Source: Parapristionchus giblindavisi (taxonomy: Eukaryota > Nematoda > Chromadorea > Rhabditida > Diplogasteridae). Taken from it: 64,000 nt of DNA. The notes beneath the pieces are model-generated. The model ran no database searches. It saw only the letters and a program-made list of their open reading frames with translations, and was not told the origin of the DNA. The position numbers and the translations under genes are program-made. The stretch is from contig CALSFV010000007.1 of assembly GCA_943737045.1 (NCBI GenBank), positions 893,001-957,000 on the forward strand. Reading direction: 5' to 3'. Shown piece after piece: positions 21,125 through 32,659 of this stretch; within the stretch, counting starts at the first letter, position 1; the number at the start of each line of letters is the position of its first letter.

Positions 21125-24100
21125 ATGAACTCATTCTATATCTCGATCGAACTACAAACTATATTAATGTACTACGGAGATGTCGTTTATATCATCGCAA
21201 CAATTCTTAACATCACCTCGTTCTGTTGTCTGTTCAAGGAAACACCACCATACCAGGCGACATTTCGCAAATATCTACTCTACACACAGGTTAGAATTTA
21301 TCAGTTACCAGGATCGCCCCCTACATATGATTTATCCTATATCTGCGCAGTTTTTAGTGAACTTGTTGCCGGAAGTATGTCACAGAAATTGTATTTACAC
21401 ATGCAACTTCAGGTTCTGGTGACTTTGAATGACTTTGTCTTCGAAGTCTTATTCGTACCGTTTCTCTTGTTCCCTGCAATGGGACTCTATTGCGTCGGTC
21501 TTTTTTGTCAATGGGGAGTGCCCATTCACTACACATTTGTGAGTTTACTTTAAACGCTAAAAAAAAAGTTTATTGTCCAAGTATGGTACATACAATCTAT
21601 TTCCATATCAAATATGAGTTAAAATTATCACAATTAGCTAAAAGAATTGATAATTTGCACTAGGCTACGTATCATGAAGATCACTGATGATGCACTCACT
21701 GAAAATTCCCTTACCTACTAGGGAATATTTCCCTACAAACGTCGCTCTACGGAATTCTTCCCACATGGGTTAGGGAATCAATTCCCTTACTCATTAGGGA
21801 TATATTCCCTTACAGTTAAGGGATATAGAAAAGATTAGAACAATAAGAAAAATCGGCAAAGTTAATTTACACAGTAATCGAACCTACGAGGTCCGGATCA
21901 CTACACGAGAGTCTTGCCACTAAGCCATGTTAGTACAATTCGGACCTCGTGAAACTCGATGATAGCACTAGTGAAAAGTAGGGAAATATTCTCTAGTTTA
22001 CTAGGGAATATATACAAGGGATATCGATGAAAGTAGGGAAATAAATCCCTAAGGGATACGCACGTGCCAGATATCCCTAAGGGATATTTCTGTGAGTGTG
22101 GGTATATCATCTGAAACGTGCGTCTACGAGAATAAAATTCCTTTTCTCCTTCATGATGGTTTATCACACTGGGGGCCGTTTGCGTAAGAATCGAACAAGG
22201 GCTGGCACAGGCCAAAATTTCGATATCATCAACACTTGTGTATATGGGTTATTTCGCGGATGAAGATGGACCAGTGGTCCCGCATCGCCTAGGCGGGATT
22301 ACGGTACAATCACAGTTTCAGTCGTTCTCCTATCCTAAGTAGGCCTAGAGGCATGAAAATTGGATTCCCTATGGTAGAATTCGATGGCGGTGATGGCTGT
22401 CCACTGCATTTGTTTTGAAAATTTTCGAAAATCTCAGAAAATGCAACTTACCTGAAGGTTGTGGCGACAGAGTGTGCTGAAATGAGAGAGTGCAAGGGAG
22501 CATTTTGGGAGACGTAAACAACTCGTGAAAAAACAGTTCACTATACCGAGATCACTATATGATTCTGATCATTATTACTTAATGGATATCATCTTTTCAT
22601 CATGTTTTTTTTAACATTTTACATTTAAAGGGACCGGGAAACAAAAAACAAGTTGATCTCATATAAAAGAGCTTGAAATTCTGTTTCGAAATATATAAAT
22701 CTTATATCATAAGAATTCTCTGGTAAGGAGAACGGCGCAGTTAAAAAAACTACAGTCTGCTCCAGATAGCGGGAACCTTTTCCTAATTGCCACACCAACT
22801 CTTTGGATGCGACTTGAAATTCAATATTTTGATGATAATTCTATCCGCAGTGGGGAATTATGAAGAATAAAACTCAATAATGGGCTATTTTGAGCTTTTC
22901 GATGGAGTTAGCATACTGTAGTTCGGAAATCTCGCCCGTGGTGTGGAGCAGGCTACAGTAATCCAACTTCTTACCAGAGCGTATTTTCAAGCTTTCAAAT
23001 ACATATTTCTGAATAGTTCTTTGAGCTCATCAACATGAGATCAACTATTTTAACTATTTCGAATCGAAAATTTTGGATGCCAGCTGCCTTTAATCACTTT
23101 ATCGAGATCAACTAAGCGGTGCCACATACCCTTGTTTCTTACAATATCCATAAAACCTGGTTCGACTTTTCTAGACGAGAGCTAAAAGAATATCGCTCAT
23201 TTTATTGTTGATGTATTTGTGCATAAGCTAAGCATATAGAATTTAGGCTGCTGCAGTGTTTATGATTGCAAATATAGGAATGTCCATCATAATATGCTTG
23301 CTCTATCGTCACCAGACACTCATTTCGAAAACGAGTATTTTCAAAATGAACAAGGCATGTAAATAATCTTTTTCGATAATCACAACTCGCCATACATGAT
23401 TTTTTCGTTATAGCTAACATTTGATATAGTGAAAATTGCATTGTTCATATTCTACAGTATTCCCAGCTTAACTATAGCTATTCACGATTACGATACTGAA
23501 GATTCCGATCGTAGAATCGCTGAGGTTCATGATCAAATTTTGTTAAATACATTTTTTTTTTGAAATTACAGTTTCCATACAATCTCACATGGATAAAGGA
23601 TCGAGGGTTCTATTTTCTCTACGATAAAGAAGAAATGTCACTAATGTATTATTCTATACTCATGGTAATGTTTGGGCATTCAGAATACTGAAAATGAGCA
23701 TAAGGGGAAGGTTTCTCATGATCAAATCCGCTTACGCTTGTGACGCTAAGTTTGACAAACGGTTTTATAGCCTTCATTCGCACTGTCCTTTGATAGCAGT
23801 GTAATACATTTAATACAAATTCACAGGTAACGTCATTCTCGCTTGCTGTGATAATATTTATGATAGCTCACATAAGACATTCTTTACACCACGAGGTATG
23901 ATTTTTGTGATGAGAAATAACTTGTTTAAACCAATGAAAGGGAAACGTGCATGGCCCAAGATATTGGAGCACTGCAATTTAAAAAAAAAGAAACTTTCGC
24001 ATCAACCGAATAAATAAGTAATAGTTGTGTAGTATGGATAGTATGGAGGTCACTTTCAAATTATGCCTTTCAGAAAGCATGTTCTGCTAAAACAATCAAA

Positions 24101-24744
24101 GTTAAGACACAAGCTCTAAATGTTCTCATTATTCAGGTTTCTGATTGTAATTATATTTTGTTTTTTCTCGTTTGCAAAACTATATTGATCATGTTTTTAG
24201 TTGTTCCTCCCGGTTCTCCTCGTTCTAGTTCCAGCGTGGATTTTGGGTATGGGTCTTGCAACAGGTCTATTCCCCTTCGGTACGCGTCGTTTGTTTGCTT
24301 TTTTGTTGCTTACAATAAGCCACGTGAGCATGCCGCTCTCGTGAAAATTCGTGATAGTTACTGTAGATGTGCTCTTAAATATGCGAATGACAAATTAAAT
24401 AATCACTAGTTCACAATGGATTATATCCCTTATTCATAATTCTGTTAAATTTATGTTATGTCGATCAAAGTAGGGAAAATCCCTAAGTTTTGTCCTTCAA
24501 TGTACCCTACATAACATGTAATATTGTTCTACGCTCGGAATTTATGAACACTGCCATAAATTCTTTAAAAAATATGGATGATTTTTCTTTTTCAGAAATC
24601 TGCCTGACCGCGTTCTTTTGCTTGCTGCTCCACTCAATCGCTCACAATGTTGCGCTACTATCGATCACTCCTAATTATCGAAAGTTTATCCGTCGATTCT
24701 TTAGAAATATATTCTGCAGATTTTTAAGGGTGAATTTTACATAG
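21125..24744 (+). CDS. 7TM chemoreceptor, srh/sri-like, intact
   Basis: Nine exons: 21125-21289, 21413-21538, 23247-23354, 23414-23524, 23572-23664, 23827-23895, 24074-24136, 24201-24279 and 24596-24744, giving 320 aa. The first eight exons have the same lengths as in the 7241 gene, and the last is shorter. Recognisable blocks are FKETPPYQATF after TM1, FPAMGLYCVGLFCQWGVP, LYRHQTLISKTSIFKMNK, FLPVLLVLVPAWILGMG in TM6, and LLLHSIAHNVALLSITPNY in TM7. Intron 3 uses the GC donor AAG/GCATGT. Intron 2 is 1.7 kb and has taken in two transposons (21696-22100 and 22629-23089). Exon 3 follows the weak acceptor ATTTAG. No frame damage was found, so it is probably functional. Expected role: chemosensory receptor. 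Confidence 0.85.
21696..22100. mobile_element. MITE with CACTCAC ends and tRNA-like insert
   Basis: Ends CACTCACTGAAAATTCCCTT and the complement of CACTCACAGAAATATCCCTT. It is rich in TAGGGAATATTTCCCTA-type words. At about 21880-21935 (minus strand) it carries a tRNA-like A box TGGCTTAGTGGC and B box GGTTCGATTAC. A diverged end is at 38060-38165. The target duplication is not clear. Confidence 0.6.
22629..23089. mobile_element. 460-bp TTAA-flanked element, copy 2
   Basis: Flanked by TTAA at 22625-22628 and 23090-23093. Reverse orientation relative to the copy at 8483-8942, with only scattered differences. Confidence 0.75.
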
Positions 24745-24789
24745 TATTTTGTCCTTGGCTCGATTCAGAAAACACACAACATTCATTAT

Positions 24790-24945
24790 CTAATATACGT
24801 TATAATTGACTTTTTTATTATTAAGGCAAAATCTACATCAGGAGATCAAAGTTCACAAGGGAAATCTGTAGTTCTTTCATCACATTTGTCGATAATTTGT
24901 TAGTCGACAACAATATCGGGAATAAACCTATTGATAATGCAATAC
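24790..24945 (+). other. Conserved 3' tail of chemoreceptor 21125
   Basis: Carries ATACGTTATAATTG, AAATCTACATCAGGAG and GGGAATAAACCTATTGATAA as in the other copies, and probably includes the polyadenylation region. Confidence 0.45.
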
Positions 24946-25064
24946 GTGAATAGGAAATTCATATAAAGCATAGACAACGGCAAAGTGTGACTATACGTCA
25001 ATTTTTCAGAAAACATGTTTACGATTGTTGTTGAAAAGTGATAATTTGTACGATGGATGAGAAA

Positions 25065-25165
25065 AATCAGCAAAAGAGAATGGGCATGTTAGTGTTCGAA
25101 CTTGCGAAATTTGAGAAGTTATTGATTTTAAAATCGGGAGCTTAACCACTTAGCCATGAATTTAA
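25065..25165 (-). other. tRNA-like relic
   Basis: On the minus strand TGGCTAAGTGGTTAAGC (A-box-like) and GCAAGTTCGAAC (B-box-like) are spaced about 45 bases apart, as in a tRNA with a short variable arm. The stems are degenerate. Confidence 0.45.
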
Positions 25166-25589
25166 AAAAAAGTTTTTGCATAGCTTTATTTTGCTCTTGG
25201 GGTATGCAAAGGGTCTGATTATGAGAAGATTCTTCGATTTTGAAGTGTTTTATAGGGAAAAGATGCAAATTGTGACGGACAGACGGACAGACAGACAGAC
25301 GAGCCTTATCATTTTATAGAATAAAGAAATGAGATAAGAAAGAATTTGCTGATTCATTAGCTTATTGTTTTTATTGTTGGTTGTAGTAGAACGTGAAGCA
25401 TCCATATGCAATTGACAATCATATTGGATATGCTCAAGTGTTGCTTAATAAATCACGTACTACGACAGCATTAATATAATATGATGTATTCAACACTTTA
25501 AATTCCATTATTTTGGGCCCACATTCTTTTCTTCTTGCGTTCTTTTCTTCCTCTCTCCCTCCTCTATGAGAAAGGAGAGGTGGGAGATG

Positions 25590-25990
25590 GGAGGAAAAGG
25601 AGGTTGCGGGCTCGCAATCGCCCCCCCCCTGCCTCTGGTGTTTAAATCCGTGCATGATCACGAATAAAAGTATAATCATGCATAATTCCACATACCATGC
25701 ATGGTCATGCATGAAATATCCGTGATTCGTGATCATGCGCAAATTTTCTGTGAACTTGCATAGAATTCTGAATGCACGATCACGGATAATCCATGCATGA
25801 TTCGAGTATATTCCATGCTATATGCCATTAATTGCACGAATTCGACTGGAACCATGCATGGATTCCAACACCTGACAATGAGTGCCCTCCCTCCAAGTTC
25901 GCGGGCCCGCAATGAGTTTACTACCCCTCCCTGTATTTTTTGTCCGTGGGGTGCGCCGTGGCCAGCATCATACACGGTGGTTCAGTGGAG
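25590..25990. repeat. GC-palindrome-bounded repeat with CATGCATG words
   Basis: Bounded by GGTTGCGGGCTCGCAATCGC (25602) and TCGCGGGCCCGCAATGAG (25898), with several CATGCATGATC-type words between. The right side holds TTTTTGTCCGTGGGGTGCGC, also found inverted near 29260. The neighbouring 25175-25590 has a short GACGGACAGA array and no gene. Confidence 0.5.
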
Positions 25991-26031
25991 AGAAATGCCT
26001 ACAGTAAACTTTGGATTTAAGCCTCCCGCAC

Positions 26032-27050
26032 CAGGGCTGTGCGGCAAGGCAAATTTTCGGCAATTCGGCAAACCGGCAATTGCTGATAAAATATTTTCGG
26101 CAATTTCGGCAATTTTCGGCAATTTCGGCAATTTTTTTCCAAAACTTATTTTAGTGATTTTTTTGCTTTATAGAATTTTTTCGAGTAATAATCTTTATTG
26201 TATAATAACGAACAACAAAAAAACGAATAACGAGCAACAAAAAATTCAATAACGCGATAACAAGTGGTTTAGTCCATAAGAAAAAGGTTCTTAGAAAGGA
26301 ACAACATCATGTGGAAATGCTGGGGAGGAAAGTTGATCCTGAAATAAATGGAGATTTTAAATTTAAAAAATACGAAAATAAAATGAATATTTACCTGTTT
26401 TGATCTTCTTGCATATGTAATTTCTGCAGATCTTACAGGTGAAATCGCCGTTAATCGAGGGTTCAAAGTACTTGCTGACCTTACCCATTTCTGAATGAAT
26501 GAAAAAAAAGAAAATCATAAAACGCGCATAATAAACAAACAAAAACTAAAACAAGTTATAATTTACAATCAAGCAAACAGTGCATTCGATTTCAAAGGTC
26601 GAATACAGTATGATAAATATGGTGTATTTTGAATACACTACACAGAGAACAAACTTGCCCAAATAAGGGTAATAGATTTTTCAACTTTCGTTATCTGTGT
26701 ACACGATTTACCCACAATCGGGCAAATGCTAGCTCATAAACCATGGATTTACCTATATGCAGGCTAACATTTGTCAGAATACGGGCAAATCATTCCCCAA
26801 ATATCGCTACTCGGGCAAATTTAATCTCAGTGTACAGAGGAAAATTCAACATGCTTTTAAAACTGCTACAAGAAACCATTTGAACACGTTTTAATTTATT
26901 TTTTATGTAGCAAAATATTATCTAAATATTTGCCGAAATTGCCGATTTTGAGAAACATTGCCGAAATTGCCGAATCGGCAATTTCGGCAATGAAAAACCG
27001 GCAATTTCGGCAATTTCGGCAAACCGGCAATGCCTTGCTGCACAGCCCTG
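26032..27050. mobile_element. hAT-like element, 1.0 kb
   Basis: Termini CAGGGCTGTGCGGCAAGGCA and TGCCTTGCTGCACAGCCCTG are flanked by a perfect 8-bp duplication TCCCGCAC (26024-26031 and 27051-27058). The subterminal regions are packed with CGGCAATTT words (26040-26135 and 26935-27035). No transposase. The interior has no recognisable gene. It is inserted into an older repeat that carries a tRNA-like module. Confidence 0.85.
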
Positions 27051-27059
27051 TCCCGCACT

Positions 27060-27150
27060 ACGAAAAATTGGCAATGTTGATCTGCACCGGGCGGGATTCG
27101 AACCTAAGAGGTTCGGATCGCTAAACAAAAGTTGTAGCCACTAAGCCATC
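27060..27150 (-). other. tRNA-like relic
   Basis: On the minus strand ATGGCTTAGTGGCTAC (A box) and TAGGTTCGAATCCCGCC (a strong B box) are followed by TGCAGATC. Same family as 4961-5062 and 21880-21935. The gap to 27886 holds only AT-rich and unremarkable sequence. Confidence 0.5.
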
Positions 27151-27885
27151 TCGGTATGTCTGCCAACTCGTAAAACTCGATGATTGGTCTAGTGAGAAGC
27201 GTTCGTGTGGCGAGCGCCCAGATATACCGTTATCAACTTTCGATCTGGGAGAACCTAGATGTCTTACAAAACCCGAAAATAGAATCTCCTTTGATGTTGT
27301 TATCTGTTCATCACTTACATGTTCTCTTTCCCCCTTATTGATATCCTCAATTAGGCTCTGTCCATTACCACAATTTCATTCCATTCATTATTACTCTTCA
27401 TTTCTTTGTTTCACAACATTTGCTCGCTAAATGTGAACACGTTAGTTCAAAATGTGAAAGAGAGGGAATAGCGGGGCAAAAGGAATGCTGAAGGCGACTT
27501 TCCAAATCTGTGACTTTCCAAATCTGTGGTGCGCACCTTGGTGTGTTTTTGCAATAATGAGACGATAGTCATTAGATAGAGCGGCGCACCTCAGACAGGT
27601 TTGGTAGCGCGGCGGAGATTGCGATAGAGACAATCATTGGGTGCCATCGCGCACGCACATCCTCTCTAATGAATCCCACCAAACCCGTCTGGCATCCGCC
27701 GCGCCCTCTTTATATTCAATCTTTTTTCTAAAACTTCTGCCAGCGATGGAAAACGATATTTCATTGGTGAGCCGCTATTACAGCGGCTGAACTAACGTGT
27801 GAATAAAATATATATATATTTATATAGTTAGTGCTTTTCAACACTCAGTTTTCTATAGTTTTTTTTCTCTGGTGGGAGCCTCTTA

Positions 27886-28822
27886 CAAGGGAAGTGTAAG
27901 AAATATCTTTTAGACCTATGGATGGGAGTATTTTTCCTCGATAGCTATAGGTAATATAAGGTCGGAACCAAAAAATCAGAACCTGGCATGCACTTTCCGA
28001 TTTTATATAAATAATTATATTTTGTACATATTTAGGCGATGAAATAAGACTCCCCCTGATAGAGCACTTGAAAAATGAAAAAGAACATGGCGGCGTGGTG
28101 TAGTGGTAATGTGTTCTCCTCTTGATCACTATATGGGTGGTTCGAATACACTATGGAGATTTTTCTTTTGCTGATTTTTAAACGTTTCGGACTTGTAATT
28201 TTGATCAGAAAAAAAAATTAAAATCTTTTTCACAGTTTTTTATGTAGCTGTTGAACTTGTATTTTATCATTTAGGAATGCAAAACATAAAGCAAAATTTC
28301 GTTTATTAGCATAGTGATCGTTTAATTTTGGGAGAGTTCATTTGCACCAAGCGGCTACGGAAGAATAACATTTTGATAACTTGTGCATGCAATATTTGAC
28401 CAAATTTTCTAAACTACTCTTCCTTTACACGGGGACAATTAATTAGTGAGATTATTTTTGAAACGCTCCAAATGTGATTAAATAGCCGATTACAATAAAT
28501 GATAAAATTCAAGTTCAACAGCTACTTTTTTAAACTGTGTTTTTTTTAATCAAAATTACAAGTCCGAAAAGTAAAAATTCGAACCACCCATATAGTGATC
28601 AAGAGGAGAACACGCCGCCATGTTCTTGTTCACCTTTCAAGTGCTCTATCAGGGGGAGTCTTATTTCATCGCCTAAACATGTACAAAATATAATTATTTA
28701 TATAAAATCGGAAAGTGCATGCCATGTTCTGATTTTTTGGTTCCGACCTTATATTGCCTATAGCTATCGAGGAAAAATACTCCCATCCATAGGTCTAAAA
28801 GATATTTCTTACACTTCCCTTG
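27886..28822. mobile_element. Tc4/Tc5-like foldback element, copy 3
   Basis: Termini CAAGGGAAGTGTAAG and CTTACACTTCCCTTG are flanked by TTA at 27883-27885 and 28823-28825, and the rebuilt site is CTTAG. Arms of about 270 bp (27886-28155 and 28555-28822) surround an AT-rich centre. Each arm has a tRNA-like module reading inward: 28088-28158 on + (TGGTGTAGTGGTAATGTG and GGTTCGAATAC) and its inverted copy near 28555-28620. Confidence 0.85.
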
Positions 28823-28839
28823 TTAGTTACTATGTTATA

Positions 28840-29190
28840 ACTATAATGAAATCAATAGACACACACGTCCCTTGGTGTAGAGTAAACGTAAATCATGGGA
28901 AGCTGCCACCTCATATGGAGCGCCTACTGAACAAGCGCTTTAGAGCATGGCAAAGATCAATTAGTCACCCGTCCACTGAAAGTAGACATACTTTTGAGAA
29001 TCTAAATAAGAAATTCCGAAGGGAGCTTATTCGTCATCACAAGATCATAGAAAAAAGAATTATTGATAGTGAGGATAATAATAAGTTCTTTACTTATATG
29101 AAACGTTGTACAAGTAATCAAAAAGATATTGACGGCCTTAAGGATGCAAATGGAACTTCCGTCCTAAACGACACTGAAAAAGCAAATCTA
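28840..29190 (+). pseudogene. LINE ORF2 fragment between endonuclease and RT domains
   Basis: The open frame reads HMERLLNKRFRAWQR, FRRELIRHHKIIEKR, NNKFFTYMKRC and DGLKDANGTSVLNDTEKANL. This is the linker pattern of nematode non-LTR retrotransposons (CR1/jockey-type), where a Lys/Arg-rich helix precedes NGT...D..KA. It is truncated on both sides. The following 29190-29290 is an inverted copy of the GTCCGTGGGGTGCGC repeat. Confidence 0.65.
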
Positions 29191-29339
29191 CTTGCCCATG
29201 GGGCTCGCCGTCCAGAGGCCAAATCCCGTGAGGTGCGCCCTAATCCCACAGCATGGTGCAGCCCATGGCGCACTCCACGGACAAAAATACCGGAGCATAC
29301 AGAATATCGCCGTGCTTCCGCGTCTATAATATAATATAG

Positions 29340-29660
29340 ACTATATAATATAGACTCTATATATACTTTGATGAAATGCGTCTCTCACAAGCACGCCACT
29401 CTCTCATTGTCAGAAAACAACTCCTTCAGCATTTATTCACTTAACATAATAATAAAAATGTCCAACACAATATGAAGAATTGTATACCTATTCAAAGAAT
29501 TGATGTAATGGTCGAAAAATCTTTTCTCCTATTATATTTATGCCTTAAAATATATTTGCATATCGGCAATACTTTATACACTGTGAAATATTCAATTATT
29601 TTTGAAAGTGCAGTTGTCGTTTAGTTATGGTGAGTTTCACGCACTGAATAAAGGAGTATT
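29340..29660 (+). promoter_or_regulatory. Conserved upstream block, chemoreceptor 30680
   Basis: Homologous to 6240-6720, with AATTGATGTAATGGTCGAAA and GTGAGTTTCACGCACTGAAT. It is split from the gene by the hAT MITE at 29674 and a repeat copy at 30120-30350. Confidence 0.4.
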
Positions 29661-29673
29661 AATAGTTTTATAC

Positions 29674-30101
29674 CAGGGCTATGCGAAAAAATATTTCGAA
29701 AAAAATTCGAAAAATGAAAATTTTTCGATTTTTTTTCGAAAAATCCGAAAAATTCGAAAAAAAAAATAAAATAATGTTATCTCTATCGAAAACATCCATT
29801 CGCTAAATTTTACTATCGATACAATGGAAATTTAAGAATTGCAACTGTGTGATTCTTAATTGAAGCTGCTTACATTTTAAAATATGCATATTTTACTCAA
29901 GTGAAGTCGTAATTGATGTCTCCAAATTTGAAATTTTTGTTAAAATGTCTTAAATTTTTGAAATTTTGTGACTTTTTAAGTAAAAACATTTTTCGATTTT
30001 TCCGATTTTTTTCGAAAAAAATTTTCATGGAAAAACTTTTTCGAGAAAACCCGAAAAATATGAAAAACCGAAAACCGAAAAACGAAAAATGCACAGCCCT
30101 G
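29674..30101. mobile_element. hAT-like MITE, 428 bp
   Basis: Termini CAGGGCTATGC and GCACAGCCCTG are flanked by TTTTATAC (29666-29673) and TTTTAAAC (30102-30109), an 8-bp duplication with one difference. The subterminal sequence is made of TTCGAAAAA-type words. It shares end sequence with the 26032-27050 element but not its internal words. Confidence 0.8.
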
Positions 30102-30119
30102 TTTTAAACGCTCAAATAA

Positions 30120-30350
30120 ATTCTCTGAGATATAGGCGATCGATGTAGCTGACAACCATAGAGAAAGAAAAGCTTACCCAAACTCTCAAAAAGACACGGT
30201 AGATAATGCTCTCTCGCTCGAGTAAGTTAAGGAGACTGCGGTAAGCTAACTTTTGTCTCACAAATGGTATAACCTCACTCTAATTGTCGCATCTTAGCTA
30301 ACTTATGACTCAAATGTGAGCGAGTTCGCCGTCAGCGTAAAGTGACGCCA
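30120..30350. repeat. Dispersed repeat related to 19240-19460
   Basis: Shares AAAGACACGGTAGATAAT, CTCTCTCGCTCGAG and the ATGACTCAAATGTGAG run with 19290-19450. Confidence 0.6.
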
Positions 30351-30679
30351 TTTTCCTCTCTGTTTATATCGCCATCCATTTAAGGCCTCGTATAAAAAAA
30401 TATGCGTTTTCATTTACTTACGCCAATAATAACAGATATCAGTAATATTATTTCCACAAGATCTACTCTAGCGCATTGGTTAGGCATTGGTCACTGGCCG
30501 AGTTTCAACCCTTCACTTTACATTTTGGTTCGCACACTTTCTGGGTTCTGTTCTACTCATCAATATTACATTTTTCTCGTTCAAGTTTCTTTCTCTCAAA
30601 AGTACCATCAAAAGTGAAAGTAAATTGTATTTGTGTTCACGAGAAAATCGATATGAATCAATGTAATTCCATATCAGAT

Positions 30680-32321
30680 ATGAACTCATTCTATATCTCA
30701 ATTGAACTACAATGGATATTAATATATTACGGAGATGTAATCTATATCATCGCAACTATTCTCAACATCATCTCGTTCAGTTGCCTATTCAAGGAAACTC
30801 CACCGAACCAGGCAACATTACTCTACATTCAGGTTAAACTTTGAACGGTATTGTACAAAGATAGCCCTCTATGATATATTTACGCACTTTTCGCGAACTT
30901 GAATTTGAAGATATTCTAGGTGTTAAAGCCCGGTAATCTAATCCTCCTTTTGAAAATTCCAAGTCATCAACAGTATCTAATTATTCAAAATAGACCAACA
31001 ATATTACAATTAAGCATTTGAATTAAGACTCTGGTGACTTCGAATGACTTTCTCTTCGAGGTCTTATTCGTACCTTTTCCTTTATTTCCCGCCATGGGCC
31101 TCTATTGCGTCGGTCTTTTTTGCAAGTGGGGAGTGCCCATTCACTATACATTTGTAAGTTTTTTTATTTATTTTATAAGCAGCAAATTGTCTCCAAATTG
31201 GTAAAAGTTATTATACTATCAAATGATTGGCAATTTGAACTATTTTCTACGCATTATGACGATTACTGATGATGGGTACATGATTCGCAATGTGCATCTC
31301 ATAAAAACCTGTTGCCGAACTTTCCTATTTTCAAAATTTCGCGCCTTTGTTTGCACCATCAAGCATGATTCATTCATGATTCTAGCGATCAACAATCCGA
31401 GTAAGCTTCAAATATTTTATGTATGGTATGTAGAATCACTTTTGCTATCATTCTGTCTTCACAATTTGTTCACGAAAATACACATGTTACTTCACCTTTA
31501 ATGTATTTATACACAAGCTACTTGCAATCCTAATATTTGAGGCAGCTGCCGTGTTTGTGATCGCAAATATCGGAATGTCCATCGTGATATGCTTAGTTTA
31601 TCGTCACCAAACACTAATTTCGAAAACGAGCATTTTCAAAATGAATAAGGCAAGTATAAGAATCTTTTTCCGTAAACCAAAACTCGCCATACATGATTTT
31701 GTTTGTTATAGCTTACATTTGACATAGTTAAAATTGCATTCTTCGTATTCTACAGTAATAATAATTTATCCTGTCTACATGTCATATGTAGAGGGGGTCA
31801 AAGCAGGGGGTATCATCATATCCACAAGTTCTATTCTTCGGTCTCTGAGAGATTTCTTCTCCATTCAAGAAAACGTCCAAAAAAATAAGCTTGATAAGAA
31901 CAATCAAATAACCCACGAAAACATTGCGTTGTCCGTCCAAGAGGCCTGCTTGACAAGATGGAGATACCGCTCCTGACTTTCCAAAGTCTTCTAGGAGGGG
32001 ACTCAACTGTTGATCCTTTTCTCTTGATGGAATAGGCGAGTGTAGCAGAGAATGGAGAGAGAAAATTCCAACCGACCGCACCGCAGAGAGAAAGGCAGAA
32101 GAATGTATTCTACAGTATTCCCAGTTTAACTATAGCATTTCACGATTACGATACTGAAGGCTCCGATCGGCGAATTGATGAGGTTTATGAATAATTTTTT
32201 TGAAATACGATTTTTGTGAATATTACAGTTTCCATACAATATTACATGGATAAAGGAGCGAGGGTTATATTTTCTGTATGATAAAGACGAAATGTCACTA
32301 ATGTATTATTCTTCAATCATG
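30680..32321 (+). pseudogene. Chemoreceptor (srh/sri-like), exons 1-5 only
   Basis: Exons: 1 at 30680-30832 (153 nt, an in-frame 12-base deletion relative to paralogues, giving QATLLYIQ), 2 at 31028-31153, 3 at 31542-31649 (GC donor AAG/GCAAGT), 4 at 31712-32182 but interrupted by a 347-bp insertion, and 5 at 32229-32321. Exons 6-9 are missing. After intron 5 the sequence switches at about 32523 to a fragment of another copy's exon 5 (GGGTTCTATTTTCTCTACGA). Exon 2 has the weak acceptor AATTAAG. The pieces that remain are free of frameshifts, so truncation is recent. No 7TM receptor can be made. Confidence 0.8.
31758..32104. other. 347-bp insertion in exon 4 with 13-bp direct repeats
   Basis: GTATTCTACAGTA occurs at 31745-31757 and 32105-32117, on either side of sequence not found in other copies. 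The plus frame has a stop at 31974. The minus strand is open for 99 residues (GAVSPSCQAGLLDGQRN), not recognised. No terminal inverted repeat was found. Confidence 0.7.
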
Positions 32322-32659
32322 GTAATATTTCAGAATACTGTAAATGAAAATTTAAATCTTACTACTTTTTGTTTTTTTCCAAATGTTTCATGAACTTGGC
32401 GAATATAAATATGAAACAGCGCGATTCATAAAGAATACGGGGAAGATTTTTCATGAATATCTCAGCCTGGCGACAAACGATTTTAAGGCATCCATTCTTA
32501 GGTTCTCTTGTTTATTTCATTATCGTGGGTTCTATTTTCTCTACGATAAAGGACCTAGTGTAAAATTAAAAATCTATAAAAACATGGAAAAAATCTCCTA
32601 CAATTTCGTACGATCTCTGTCGTCGTTTTTCCTTATTTAGACTCTACCCCTGAAAAACT

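Noticed and set aside
28537..29334. Single 265-residue gene
   Set aside because: The frame fuses the arm of a Tc4/Tc5-like element, a LINE fragment and a third repeat. Only the LINE part has protein meaning.
32383..32640. 85-residue ORF after the truncated chemoreceptor
   Set aside because: It lies in sequence homologous to intron 5 of the 7241 gene plus a displaced exon-5 piece in another frame.
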